This document shows positions 52,477 to 63,288 of a stretch of 64,000 nucleotides of DNA, one piece after another. The DNA is from Mastigamoeba balamuthi. Taxonomy: Eukaryota > Evosea > Mastigamoebida > Mastigamoebidae. A program made the position numbers and the translations under genes. How positions within the stretch are numbered: the stretch's first letter is position 1; every line of letters begins with the position of its first letter. The stretch covers positions 1 through 64,000 of the forward strand of contig CACRSC010000023.1 of NCBI GenBank assembly GCA_902651635.1, read 5' to 3'. The notes below the pieces were generated by a model. The model saw only the letters and a list, made by a program, of their open reading frames with translations, was not told the DNA's origin and made no database searches.

Positions 52477-55400
52477 ATGGCGGACGCGGATTGTTCGGCG
52501 GCCGAGAGGCTTGCAGTGCGCCTGGCCCTCGCCGAGGACGCCCAGCTCCAGTCCTTCGTCGACGCGAACCTCGTCGCCGCCCTCGGCCTCCTCTCCTCCC
52601 CCTCCGAGCGCGCCCGCACTCAGGTCCTCCAGCCCCCCCAACACAGCGACAACGCCGCGTCTCACGCCGCTTCACCAACGCTTCCGCGCAGGCCCTCGAC
52701 GTCCTCAACGGTCTCCTGCGGCGGCTGCGCGGCGCCTCGGCGGTCGTTCCGCCGCTGCAGNAACGCCGCGTCTCACGTCGCTTCACCGACGCTTCCGCGC
52801 AGGCCCTCGACGTACTCAACGGTCTCCTGCGGCGGCTGCGCGGCGCCTCGGCGGTCGTGCCGCCGCTGCAGGTGCTGGCCGACATGGTGGCCGAGGGCGC
52901 TGGCCCCCTGACCCGCGCGCTGGGCGCCGTCTACCTCGAGCTCTCGTCGGCCCGCACGCCCGACGCCGGCCAGCGCGCCCGCGCGGCCCTGCGCGCCCTC
53001 GACGGCGTCGGGGCGAAGCCTGCGTCGCAGCAGGAGCCGCTGCTGCACCTGGCGCTGGCGGCGATGCCGGGGCTGCCCGGGGCCCCGCGCCAGAGGGCCG
53101 ACGCCCGCGCGCTGCTGGCGTTCGCCCGCGACGTGCTGCTCGCGCGGACGTCTGGCGAGCTGGCGCCCGGGCTCAGCGAGGCGGCCCAGCGGCGCGTGTT
53201 CGGGCGCGACGGCAGGAGGCTGGCGGACGCGGGGGCGCTGGCGTCGCGCAAGGCCGCGGTGACGGCGTGGCTGGCAGAGGCGCACAAGAGCGAGTGGTAC
53301 TCGGAGCAGGACCTCTTCCCCGTAGCCCTCTGCGCGGCCACAGAGGGTGCGCTCGCCACGCCCGTGCAGCTCGCTGCTGACGCGAGAGCGCCCTCCGGCT
53401 CACCCCCCCCTCGCTCGTGCAGGGTCGCAGACGGTATCTTCGGACGGCGAGACGCTGCTGAGGAAGTTCGGGCGCCAGGAGGCGAAGAAGCCCAACCTGG
53501 AAGACAAGGAGGTGATCTCGTGGGAAGGGGGAGGGAAGGGAAGCTGGCCTGACTCTACGACTCTGCCCTGCCTACCCACCAGTTTGTCGCGGAGCTGTTT
53601 GCGATGCTGCTGGGGGACGACACGAAGAAGGCAACAACGATGGAGCAGAGCCAGGCCTGCCGCTGCCCGGGCTCGCACACCCTCAAGTGCGCCCACGCTC
53701 GCACGCCGATCCCCTCACACGCGCTCATCCGTTGCTGCCGCCTGCAGGCTGAGGCTGCTGGCCGTCCTCTCGACGTCGGTCGCCGCGGCGAACATGTTCC
53801 CGCAGACGTTGCAGGCGATCTTCCAGAGCGTCTACGGCGACGGCGCGACGATGCGCCTGCGCAAGGCGGGCATGGGGTTCGCTCAGTGGGTGTTCATGCA
53901 CGCGACAGCCGCGCTGCTCACCGTCATGGCCCCCATCGTCTCGGCGGGCATCATGAAGCTCGTCGCCTCCCTGCGCGAGTCGGCCGACAGGGACGCCGGC
54001 GAGCTCCGCGGGTTCGCCTACACCGCGATGGGCCTGCTGGCCAAGCGCGTGCCCGCGGTCGTCTCCAAGGACTGCGCGACCCTCGAGACGCTGTTCGGCA
54101 TGCTGCGCGAGGAGGCCACCGGCGTCGCGAGGACGTCGCTGCGCGACGCCCTCTACAGCGTGGCCTGCGCGTACAAAGACCCGCAGGCCGAGGCTGCCCG
54201 TGCCATCCACGCCACGCTGCTCGCAGCGGTCAAGTCCGGCGACCCCGACTCCCAGATTGTCGCCCTCAAGGTGCCGCAGCTGCGCTTCCCAGACTCCTTC
54301 CCGAGCCCTCTGACGCGCTTTCCTCCTCGCGCAGAGCAACAACTACGTCTTCCCGTTTGCCGACGTGGAGGCGAGGTGCCTGTGCGTGCTGGGCTCGCTG
54401 ACGGAGAGGGCGGAGATCAGGGAGGAGGCGCAGCGCGGTCTGCGGCCGTTCGCTCGCCTGGACGCTGGCGACGTCTCGCCCTCGCCGACGGAGCCGTTCC
54501 CGGGCTGGGTCGACGTCACGCGGGCCGTCCACGCGCTGTGCGCCTCACTGGCGTCGGACCAGAGCGCTCTCTCGAGGAAGGCGATGCCGCACATGAGAGA
54601 GTCGCTCAGGTTCGTGCGCGCGTGCGCCGAGGACGCTGCCAAGCGCAGCGGGACGCCGCTGCAGCGGTTCCTGGCGGCCTCCGCGTCGGGGGACGAGGGC
54701 GCCAAGGACGCGCTGCTCAAGTACGTCGAGATGGTCGAGAACACGCTGAGAGCGCGGGGACCGGACGACCTGCACCACCTGGCGGTGACGCAGCTCCACG
54801 AGGCCGTGTGGAGCACCGTCTCAGACCCCGCCATGTGCTTCAAGTTCGCCCAGGACCTCCCCTTCCTCGTGTACGTTTTCCCCTCCCCCCCTTTCCCTAG
54901 AAGGCCTCTCGCTTCCCCGCGCGCTGACCCCTTCTCCCCTCTCCCTCGCAGCGAGCTGCTGTCGTACGGGCCCACCGAGTCGCGGGAGGCCGCGGCGAGG
55001 GTGATCGCGGTGATTGCCGTGTCGACCGGGGCAGAGCAGATGGTGCGCGCGATGGTGCAGAAGCTGCTCGAGACCCTCTCTTCCCACGAGGGCGCTGCGG
55101 GCGTCGCCGCCTGCGGCCACCTCTGCGCGCTGGGGTACCTCGTGGGCCGCGCGGGCCCCTCGAGCCCGGTCTTCGCGGAGCTGGCGCCCAGGGCTCTCGA
55201 GGTGCTGCACAAGGTGCTGCGGTCCGCCACAGAGCCCCCCGCCGCGCTCTGCTCCGCCCTCCGAGCTGTGGGCGCCATTGGCAGCGCGGGTAGCCTCCCG
55301 ATCCCCGCCGAGGGCAAGGAGAACGACCTCACCAAGGCCTCGCTGCTCAAGGTGCTGGCCATGCACGCCAAGTCGCAGGAGAGGACCGTGCGTTGCTGTT

Positions 55401-58400
55401 GCGCCCCCTGGTGTTCAACGCTCTGGCATTGCGCTCGGCCTCACACGCGCGTCCCGCAGGTCGCTGAGGCAGCTGTCGTCACGATAGGGGACCTGTTCCT
55501 CGGCGAGAGGCAGGCGCCGTTCCAGGACCGCGCCATCGCGGCGCTGTTCGACCTCGGCGAGACCAAGAACGAGGAGGTCCTCTTCGCTGCGGGGGACGCC
55601 CTCTCGCAGATCACCTGCGTGAGTCATCGCTGGCGTTTCTTGGTTTCCTGGCCCGCTCTGAATGCCTGCGCGCACAGGGCTGGGAATCGAGCGCTGCCCG
55701 GGACTGCTGTGCGCCGCAGGGGACGGCCAAGAGGGAGGCCGCCCTGGGCGCAGGGGCGCCGGAGGAGCCAATGCGCGCGGTGCTGCGGCAGATCGTGTCG
55801 TTCTTCTCGCTGTCGCAGCTGCGCAGGTCGTCTGCGTGCATGTGGCTCCTGGCGCTCGTCTCGCACGCCGGCGCGCACCCCCTGATCGCCGCCAACCTCG
55901 AGGAGATCCAGCGCCTCTTCCTCGGGCTCCTCGGCGACAACAACGGTGCGTCCTCGTGATTCCCGCAGAGATTCAATTGAATTGATTCAATTCATTTTTG
56001 TATGAGCGCAGAGATCACGCAGCAGGTCGCGGCGCAGGGGCTGGTGGCCACGTACGAGAGGGGGTCGCAGGAGAGCAAGGACCGCCTGGTGTCGTCGCTG
56101 CTGGGGACGATCGGGCTGCCGGGCAGGGCGCCGCCTCCCGCGAGGCCCGCGGTCATCGTGGGCTCCGTCGACGACGTGCTGTTCCCCGCGGGCGCGCTCG
56201 GCGAGCTCCCCAAGGACGTCGGCGCGCTGACGACGTACAAGGAGCTCTGCAGCGTGGCCTCTGAGCTCGGGCGCCCGGACCTCGTCTACAAGTTCATGAA
56301 CCTCGCGGGCCACAACGCCGTGTGGAACTCCAAGCGCGGGGCCGCGCTCGCAGCGCTCGGCATCGCCGCGTCGGCGCGCGAGCAGCTGGCGCCGCTGCTG
56401 CCGCGCCTCGTGCCGCTGCTGTACCGCCAGAGCTACGACCCCAACCCGCGCGTCGCGCAGGCGATGTCGAGCATCCTCGCCTCGGTGGCCCCGGACCCGC
56501 GGGCCGCCGTCGAGCAGCACTACGCGGCCGTCGTGCAGTGCCTCGTCGACGGGCTCTGCGTCGAGCAGTGGCGCGTGCGCGAGGCCAGCGCCGCCGCGCT
56601 CGGCGAGGCGCTCGTGGGCCGCCCGTTCGCGCCCGTGCGCCCGCACCTCGACCGCCTCGTGCACGACCTCTTCCGCGTCGCCGACGACGTCAAGGAGACC
56701 ACGCGCAAGGCCGGCGTGGCCGCGCTCAGGGCGCTCTCGGCGTTCTGCGAGCGCGTGTGCGACACGGAGCAGAGCCCGCGCGCGCAGGTCGCCGAGGGCC
56801 TCGAGTCGCTGGTGCCGCTGCTGCTCCACGCGGGGATCGTGTCGGCGGTGCCGCAGGTGCGCGCGTGGAGCGTCAACCTGCTGGTCAGGCTCTGCCGCGT
56901 CTCGGGGCAGTGCATCCGCCCGCACGTGCCCGTCATCGTCGAGGTCCTCCTCAACGCGCTGTCGTCGCTCGAGCCCCAGCAGCTGTCCGCCAGCGTCTCT
57001 CTTTCTCCACACTCACTCTTCTGCGTGCCATTCACGATTGACACTTGGCCGGTTCTCTGCAGCAATTACATCGCGTTCCACGCCGAGATGCTCGGGATTC
57101 AGCAGGAGGAGCTCGGCGACATGCGCCTCAAGAGTGCGTCCCGCGGTTCTGGCGCTTGACTCCAGTTTCAATTGTATTGGTTTGCGTGCGCAGTGTCGAT
57201 GTCGTCGCCGCTCAGCGAGGCGCTGGAGCGCTGCGCGCAGCACACGGACGCCTCCAACGCCGCCGCCGTGTGCGAGCGGCTCGTCGAGGTGATCTCGCAC
57301 GGCGTGGGGCTGCCGACGCGCGCCGGGGCCTCGCGCTTCATCACGGCGCTCGCCGTGCGCGGCTCGGGCGAGTCGCTGCGCCCGCACGCCGCCGCTCTGG
57401 CCCGCGCCATCCTGCGCGCGGCCAACGACGAGAGCCCCACCGTGCGCAGGTCGCACACGACGGCCCTCTCGCACGTCGCGCGCTTCTGCCCGCCGGGCGT
57501 CGTGCGCTCGGTCTGCTCGGAGCTGCGCGCGATGCTCGCGGACGGGTCTGCGCCCGAGCCGCTGCGCGCGACGTGCGCCGAGTGCTACCGCGAGCTGCTC
57601 AAGAACGCGCAGGAGGCGCTGGGCCCCGCGCTGCCCGACGTGGTCCCCGTGGTCTTCTTCGGCCGCTCGGACCCCGCGCCCGGGGTCGCCGCGGCGTTCC
57701 GCGAGGCGTGGGCCGAGGCGCCCGTCGCGGGCGTTGGCAAGCACTGCGAGGGCATCGTCGCCATCGCCGAGGCCGCGATGGCCCAGAGCAGCTGGTCCGC
57801 CAAGGCGCAGGCGGCGGGCGCGCTGGCCGCGCTGGCCAAGGACGCGGGCGAGAAGGACCTCGCGCCGCTGGTGCCCCGCGTGCTCGACATGCTCGTCGGC
57901 GGCCTCGCGGGCCGCACGTGGGACGGCAAGGAGGCCGTCGTCGACGCCATCGCGGGCGTGTGCCGCGTGGCGGGGCCGCAGATGCTCGGCGAGGCCCGCT
58001 GCGCCGCGGTGGTCGCCGCGCTGGCCAAGGAGAGCGACAGGAAGGCCAACGCCGAGTACCGCTGCCACGCGGTCGAGGCGCTGGCGTCAGCGCTCGAGAG
58101 GCTGCCGTCGCCCTCGTCGTACGCGGTCGCGGGGCCCGTGCTGCTCCGGGCGCTGGACGACACAGAGGCCGCGCGCGGCGCGTCCAAGGCGCCCGGGGAC
58201 TCGGCGACGGACGAGCAGCGCAAGAAGGAGGCGGCGGAGGAGTCGTCGAGGAGCGCGCGCATGCTGGAGCACGTGCTCAAGGGGCTCGCGAGCTGCTGGC
58301 TCCAGGCGGAGCAGGGCGCCCGCCGGGACAGCTGCGGCGCCGTGTCCGGCGCTGCCGTGCGCTCGGCCGCGCTCTCGGACGCCATCCCCGTGCAGACCGC

Positions 58401-58710
58401 CGCGCTGTCGCTCTGCTACGCGGTTTTCCACGTGATCGCCGAGCAGGAGCTCCCGCAGGAGCACGTCGTGGCCTGCCTGGGCGTGGCGAGGGGGGCGACG
58501 GGGTCGAGGCACGCGGCGGTCAGGGGCGCTGCGCTGGACGCGATGCACGAGGCCGCTGGCAGCGCGAGGGGCCTGCGGTGCGTCGAGGCTGTGCCTTGCG
58601 AGGTTCTCGAGGACGCCGTGCGCTCGATGAAGCTCGACACGCAGGAACTGCAGAACCGCTCCTCTCAAGTGCTCTCGAGGCTGCGTACCGTGTACTCGTC
58701 TCACTTGTAG
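52477..58710 (+). CDS. ECM29: Proteasome adaptor ECM29 (HEAT-repeat scaffold)
   Basis: Ten or more exons encode roughly 1,750 residues of HEAT repeats, close to the family length. Diagnostic ECM29 segments include LTTYKELCSVASELGRPDLV, then YKFMNLAGHNAVWNSKRGAA, EQLAPLLPRLVPLLYRQSYD, WRVREASAAALGEALVGRP and DLFRVADDVKETTRKAGVAA. ECM29 tethers the 26S proteasome to membranes and motors and monitors its assembly. Exon 1 is 52477-52623. The next acceptor is GCGCAG before ALDVLNGLLRR. The region 52651-52871 holds a 110-bp duplication around a single N at 52761, so that exon appears twice in the assembly. It shares a short divergent promoter with the P0-like gene. The stop lies after RLRTVYSSHL. 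Confidence 0.93.
52651..52871 (+). repeat. 110-bp direct duplication around a single N, inside ECM29
   Basis: 52651-52760 and 52762-52871 are the same 110 bases with four substitutions, joined by one N at 52761. They cover an intron end and the first 69 bases of an exon. This is an unmerged contig overlap, and the substitutions suggest two alleles. Confidence 0.92.
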
Positions 58711-58844
58711 TCCCGAGTCGTAGCCACTTGCAGCCCCCAGCAGCAGAGGACAATAAAACCGACAGCAATTGTGGCAATTGAACTCGCGAGTCAGAAAGAC
58801 GGCCAGGGTTTGAGCAAATCGGGCAAACGGCGGTTCTGCTCTCG

Positions 58845-60420
58845 TCAGAGTGAGAGTACAAGCATCATGACGACCTGGAAGGCGCCAACGATGAGCAGGA
58901 AGTACCTGTGGTAGTGCAGGCTGCTGCGCGGCGTCTCAAAGTCGCTCGGGCCCTCGCTGCTGTCAAAGAGCCTCAGCGTGCGGACGACAAACGACGCCAT
59001 CGCGATGCCCATGTACAGCGCGACAACGAGGACAGCAGGCGAGCCGCCCAGCGCGAGCCCCGACAACATCGAGCAGACGACACCGACAAAGACGTACGAC
59101 AGGTACGCGATCAGGTCCAGCAAGCGCACGCTCGTGTTGATGACATACATCGCAGTGCGAACCGCGATGATCTCGAGGGCCAGCACAGAGAGCCCCTGCG
59201 GGTCGAGAATTGAGGCACGCTTGACAGAGAGAGCCCGACAGGAGTGGCATGGAGCGGAGACAGCAGAGTGACGGCACAGACGAGTACAGAGAAAGTAGCA
59301 GAAACACAGGCAGAGAAAGACACAGGAGACGATCAAAATCACACGGTAAAGGATAGGAGCCCGAGACAACGAAACCGTGAAAGAGACCGGGGCACCGCCG
59401 AGGCAGAGGCAGGGGGACCTGGGAGGGGCACAGTGGGTGGCTTACCTTGGTGGCAGCCCAGCTGAGGACCTCGGGGGTGAAGTCGTGCTCGACGCCGCGC
59501 AGGAGCGAGTAGATGAGGACATACGTGATAAACGCCATGAGCGGTATGTACAGGTCTGGCGCGTTGATGTCGTCCCTGGGCGGCAGGAAGATCTTCCCCC
59601 CGTCGTCCGTATTGATCGACTGCCTCCTCCACCCTCCCTGCGCGTCCCCCGCGAGTGAGAGGAGAGACAGAGGCATAGAGGCATAGAGGCAGCGCGAGAG
59701 TGAGAGAGTGAGAGAGTGAGGGAGTGAGGGAGTGAGGGAGTGAGGAGTGTGGGTGTGAGAAAGTGGTGAAGCGGGAGAGACAGAGACACAAGAATCACAG
59801 AGATCACACAGAGACAGACAGAGACAGAGGTACATAGATAGGGAGAGAGATGGCAGGTGCCCTGTGCTGTGCCACGGGGCGTACGCGGTGCAGGAAGGGG
59901 ATGACGATGAGCTTGAGCTTGTTGATCACGTAGCTGTTGCTCACGTCAAAGTACCTGCGGACCGCGTCCCCGTTCACCACGGGCATCTGGCGGCACACCG
60001 AGGAGGCGCGAGGGACTACGTGAGGGAGGGGACGCGTGTGGGGCAGCAGCTGTGCCGGCGGGGCGGGGCGCACGTTGTTGCGGAGGTAGTTGGAGCCCGA
60101 GCTGAAGAGCACCTGCGTGAACGGCGAGATCGCAGCGCCCTGCTGCATGAACTGCAGGTAGTTGCCCTGCGGCGCCTGCGGCTGCTGCATGGGCTGCGGC
60201 GCGGCCACGGGCTGCCGCGCGCGAGACGCGTCAATACGCGACGGCGGGGCGGGGAGAGGCGGCGCGAGATACGGAGGAGGGGAAGAGGGGCCCCGGGTGG
60301 TATCCGCCGGGGCTGAACATCGACGGCGGCTGCGGGGCGGAGGCTGGTGGGGAGCGGCAGAGGGCTCGTCAGCAGGGAGCCGGGAGTCGTGAGAAGCGCA
60401 CGGTCGCTGGGGTTCATCAT
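58845..60420 (-). CDS. YIF1: YIF1 family Golgi/ER trafficking protein
   Basis: The first exons join to a Pro/Gln-rich N-terminus (starting [20 protein letters not shown]) that continues [20 protein letters not shown]. Later exons carry [20 protein letters not shown] and the family signature [20 protein letters not shown]. Four or five membrane segments follow ([78 protein letters not shown]). YIF1 binds YIP1 and Rab GTPases in ER-to-Golgi transport. The length, about 300 residues, fits. An intron near 59640-59870 contains GAG-type simple repeats. A GCAAATATCTGAG element lies about 70 bases upstream of the ATG at 60420. Confidence 0.9.
59660..59835 (+). repeat. Simple repeats (GAGTGAGG / GAGACAGA) in a YIF1 intron
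   Basis: Short GAGTGAGG units occur in tandem near 59695-59745, followed by GACAGAGACAGA-type repeats to about 59830. They inflate the intron to over 200 nt. Confidence 0.75.
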
Positions 60421-60650
60421 CTCTGGGCGCGTAGCGGTGACAAGGCGCGCGTGGCAAACAAAGTGATTACGCAAGATTCCGCAAATATCTGAGGTCTCCG
60501 AAAACAAGTCATCCGTTCAGCCAGCCGAATTCAGCACAGCACAGCCTTGCGTGGCGAAGTCCAACGGGCAACAAAGCTCCATGGAGGCTCTGGCCTGGAG
60601 CCTGCCGTCCTACCGAGCTCTCAAAGGGCCAGATATTTCCCTTCAGATTT

Positions 60651-60722
60651 GGGCTTGTGGCGCAATGGAAACGCACCTGACTACGGATCAGGGGATTCCA
60701 GGTTCGAGCCCTGGCAGGTCCG
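60651..60722 (+). tRNA. tRNA-Arg (anticodon ACG)
   Basis: A complete cloverleaf: acceptor GGGCTTG with CAGGTCC (two G-T pairs), anticodon stem CCTGA/TCAGG with loop CTACGGA giving anticodon ACG, and T arm CCAGG-TTCGAGC-CCTGG. There is no intron and no encoded CCA. It lies on the + strand between the divergent-side ends of the YIF1 and RPB3 genes. Confidence 0.95.
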
Positions 60723-60724
60723 AC

Positions 60725-60729
60725 TTTTT
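60725..60729 (+). terminator. Pol III T-run terminator
   Basis: Five T residues begin three bases after the tRNA-Arg discriminator base. Confidence 0.75.
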
Positions 60730-60904
60730 GCTCTGACACCACCATGTTGGGACAGGAAACCGAACCAACACCAAGGAACCCGTTCCAGGGCTGTGACGCA
60801 CGTATGCCATGATTATCGTATGCTACCACTACTACTCTGCCCGCAGGCAGGCATAGTCGGGGTCTAAGGGTAAGCGAAGCACTGGTTTATGGCTCTTGAG
60901 AGAG

Positions 60905-62468
60905 TCACAGGTGCTCCATCGCCATCGGAGCAGGAGCGTTCCGCAGGTCGTCGAGGGCCGCCATGACAGTGTCGAGCTTGCCCCTGAGCACGCTGACCGC
61001 CGACAGCACGACCTGCTCGGGCTTCATGCACCCCGTCGTCTGCAGTAGCCGGACGCCAGTGCGAGCACTGGTCAGCAGCAGAAGAGGCGCGGGGAGAAGG
61101 GGCAGCTGGTGGAGCCGTGCCTCGACGGTGAAGGTGAACTTGTCCTGGCGCTGCGAGATCTTGACGAGGTCGGGCTTCTGGGCCTCCTCGGCAAACGACG
61201 TGCACTCCTCGCAGAACATGCAGGCGCTGGGGTTGTCGATGAGCACGTGCTCCGTCTGCTCGTCGTACTTGAACACCAGCGTCGGGCACGAGTGCGCAAA
61301 CGCCTCGCGGCCCTCGGGCGACAGCTCCGCGATGCGCTGCGGGTTCAGCGAGATCACCGCCTCGGGCGCGAAGACGGAGCAGCAGACGGGCGACCACTTG
61401 GCGTGCTCCTTCCCGATGCCCTTCTTCGCAATCGCCCTCAGCTTCAGCTCCTGCCGCTTCCCCAGCTTCACGATGCGGATGGCGTCCTGCAGGTCCCTGC
61501 GGGGCCACCCCACCTCTCGCGTTAGCGCCCCCCGGACGCTGGCCCGCCCTCGCTGGCGGGGTTGAAGAGGGCTGCTGCCTTACTTGTGCACGGGGAGGAC
61601 CTCATCGATGTCCTCTCGCATCCTGCAGGGGGGCGAGGGCGAGGGCGAGGACAGAGGCAGAGCGAGTGAGGGCGCTGGACAGGGGGGAGGAGGAAGGAGG
61701 GTGCGCGTGGGGCTCCTACGGACGTTCCGGGGACGATGTGGAGGTCAGCGCTGGTCACCTCGATGATGTCGGGCCCGTCGGGGCACGACACGCTCAGCGA
61801 GTACTCGACAGAGCAGTTGGGGCACCTCCCGTCACACGAGCAGTCCTGCGGTGCGCGGGGGCCCCCCACCTCAGTGCCCGGGGGGCGGCTGTCGCGGGCA
61901 AGCGGGCAGAGAGCTCACGCGTGTGTTGGAGTAGCGGTCGACGTTGGTCGAGTCGAGCGGGATGAGGCCCACCCTGTGCGCGATGAACTCGTCCGTCAGC
62001 ACAGACGTGTTCGTCTCGATCTCCACGAGGTCGACAGAGAGCGTGGGCACCTCGGAGATCATGATCCTGCAGGGTTCCCCCTATCAGAGGCGGGTCCCCC
62101 CCCTCTCCTCCTCCCGCGCTCCCAGCGCGACAGGGCGCGCCCGCGATTGGCGCGCGCGCGGTGGCGCAAAAAAATCAATCAAAACAAAAATCAGCCGCGC
62201 AGGCAAAAGGCACAGGCGCGGGCACAGACGGGGACAAACTCGACACCAGGAGGCTGCAGCCGCCGCGGGGCCGCGCGCGGGGGCCGCCGCGGCGGCTGCG
62301 GAGGCGGTTTGCGGGGCCGGACCTGCGCAGGGTGTTGACCCAGCTGAGATCGGTGGCCTCGACGACGAAGCGCAGCTCGCGCTCGGCCTCAATGTCGCTG
62401 GACGACGGGCTGCGCTCTGCGAACGCGACCTGGGGCGCGCGCGTCAGTCTGGCGAGGTCCAGCTCCAT
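60905..62468 (-). CDS. RPB3: RNA polymerase II subunit RPB3
   Basis: Six exons. Exon 1 carries [20 protein letters not shown], the alpha-like dimerisation start. Exon 2 has [20 protein letters not shown] and [15 protein letters not shown]. Exon 3 has the zinc loop [17 protein letters not shown] 13-codon exon [13 protein letters not shown] follows, and then a long exon with [20 protein letters not shown] and [14 protein letters not shown], the RPB3 hallmark. The last exon is a C-terminal helix ([20 protein letters not shown]). The start at 62468 is the first in-frame ATG. RPB3 pairs with RPB11 to nucleate polymerase II. The exon [10 protein letters not shown] has an extra Cys cluster, also seen in some family members. 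Confidence 0.95.
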
Positions 62469-62617
62469 TTGCCCGCAAGACAACGCGTTCGCGCGGGCTC
62501 TCCTCTTTTTTTTCCAAAGAGTGTATCTTGGGCGTATCTTCTCGCCCCCGCGCAGATTCAAAGGCACACGGCAAAGTGTGCCCCCCAAACCCCCACGCGT
62601 TGGAGGCCCCGTGCGCG

Positions 62618-63072
62618 ATGAGCACGCCGCAGACCCCGTGCGACAGCGGACGCTCCCGCCCCGCCTGGGGCGAGTGCTGACACACCTCTTTTTGCCTGCA
62701 GTGTCAAAACTGAGAGCGCTGTGTGCGACACCTGCGGGCAGCCCTACGAGCCCGACAGCACGTCGCAGAGCACCTGCGGCACCTGCATCAAGTGCGAGCG
62801 CCCTCTCCCCCCTCCTCCGGGGGAGGTCTCACACCCGCACGGCGTGGCCCAGGGAGCAGGAGGTGCTTGCGATAGAGGAGAAGATCAGGCAGTGCGAGGA
62901 GGCGATCACGCAGACAGAGACGCTCCTCACGATGATGCGCGAGGAGAGGAACGAGGTGGGCCGCTGCTCTCGCGGTGCCCGGGGGGGCTGTCCCGCTGAC
63001 GCCCGCGCACAGGTCACGGAGAGGATACTCAAGAGACAGACTCTGAGGCACGGACGCCGGGCAGACGGCTAG
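62618..63072 (+). CDS. Small zinc-ribbon/coiled-coil protein
   Basis: Four small exons (62618-62673, 62702-62791, 62853-62955, 63013-63072) give 102 residues. The middle part has two CxxC knuckles, VCDTCGQ and TCGTCIK, separated by 13 residues, which could bind one zinc ion. A charged helix follows (EQEVLAIEEKIRQCEEAITQ, then LLTMMREERNE), likely a coiled coil, and a basic tail. I do not recognise the family. The first intron is only 28 nt. It shares the short upstream region with RPB3, which is transcribed in the opposite direction from 62468. Confidence 0.6.
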
Positions 63073-63288
63073 CACACCAGACACCGACCCCCCTCCCTTG
63101 GGGAGGGGACATCAGCAGCAGCAGCAGCGCCCCGTGTGTGGGGCGCTGCCTCCTCTGGCGCTCGTGTTGAACAAAGAGAAAAGAGGAACTGTTTTTGCTT
63201 CAGCTGCGCTCTACTACAGACACCCGCGAGGGGACGAGGACCACCAGAGCGAGGCACAGATAGGGCCACGCACCCTCGCCCCCCGCTC
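63073..63288. other. Short space between convergent genes
   Basis: It contains a CAGCAGCAGCAGCAG run at about 63112-63127 and no cysteine-containing exon for the LIM gene. Confidence 0.5.

Noticed and set aside
52624-52691. Coding read-through RQRRVSRRFTNASAQ in ECM29
   Set aside because: It would require a 23-nt intron. Using the GCGCAG acceptor gives a normal-length intron and a better match to the HEAT-repeat start ALDVLNGLL.
57013-58781. Long Arg/Ala-rich frames opposite or overlapping ECM29
   Set aside because: Extreme Arg/Ala/Gly composition without domains is typical of shadow frames of a GC-rich gene.
63073-63288. Missing last exon of the LIM gene
   Set aside because: The minus strand here has no Cys-x-x-Cys pattern that could complete the fourth LIM domain.
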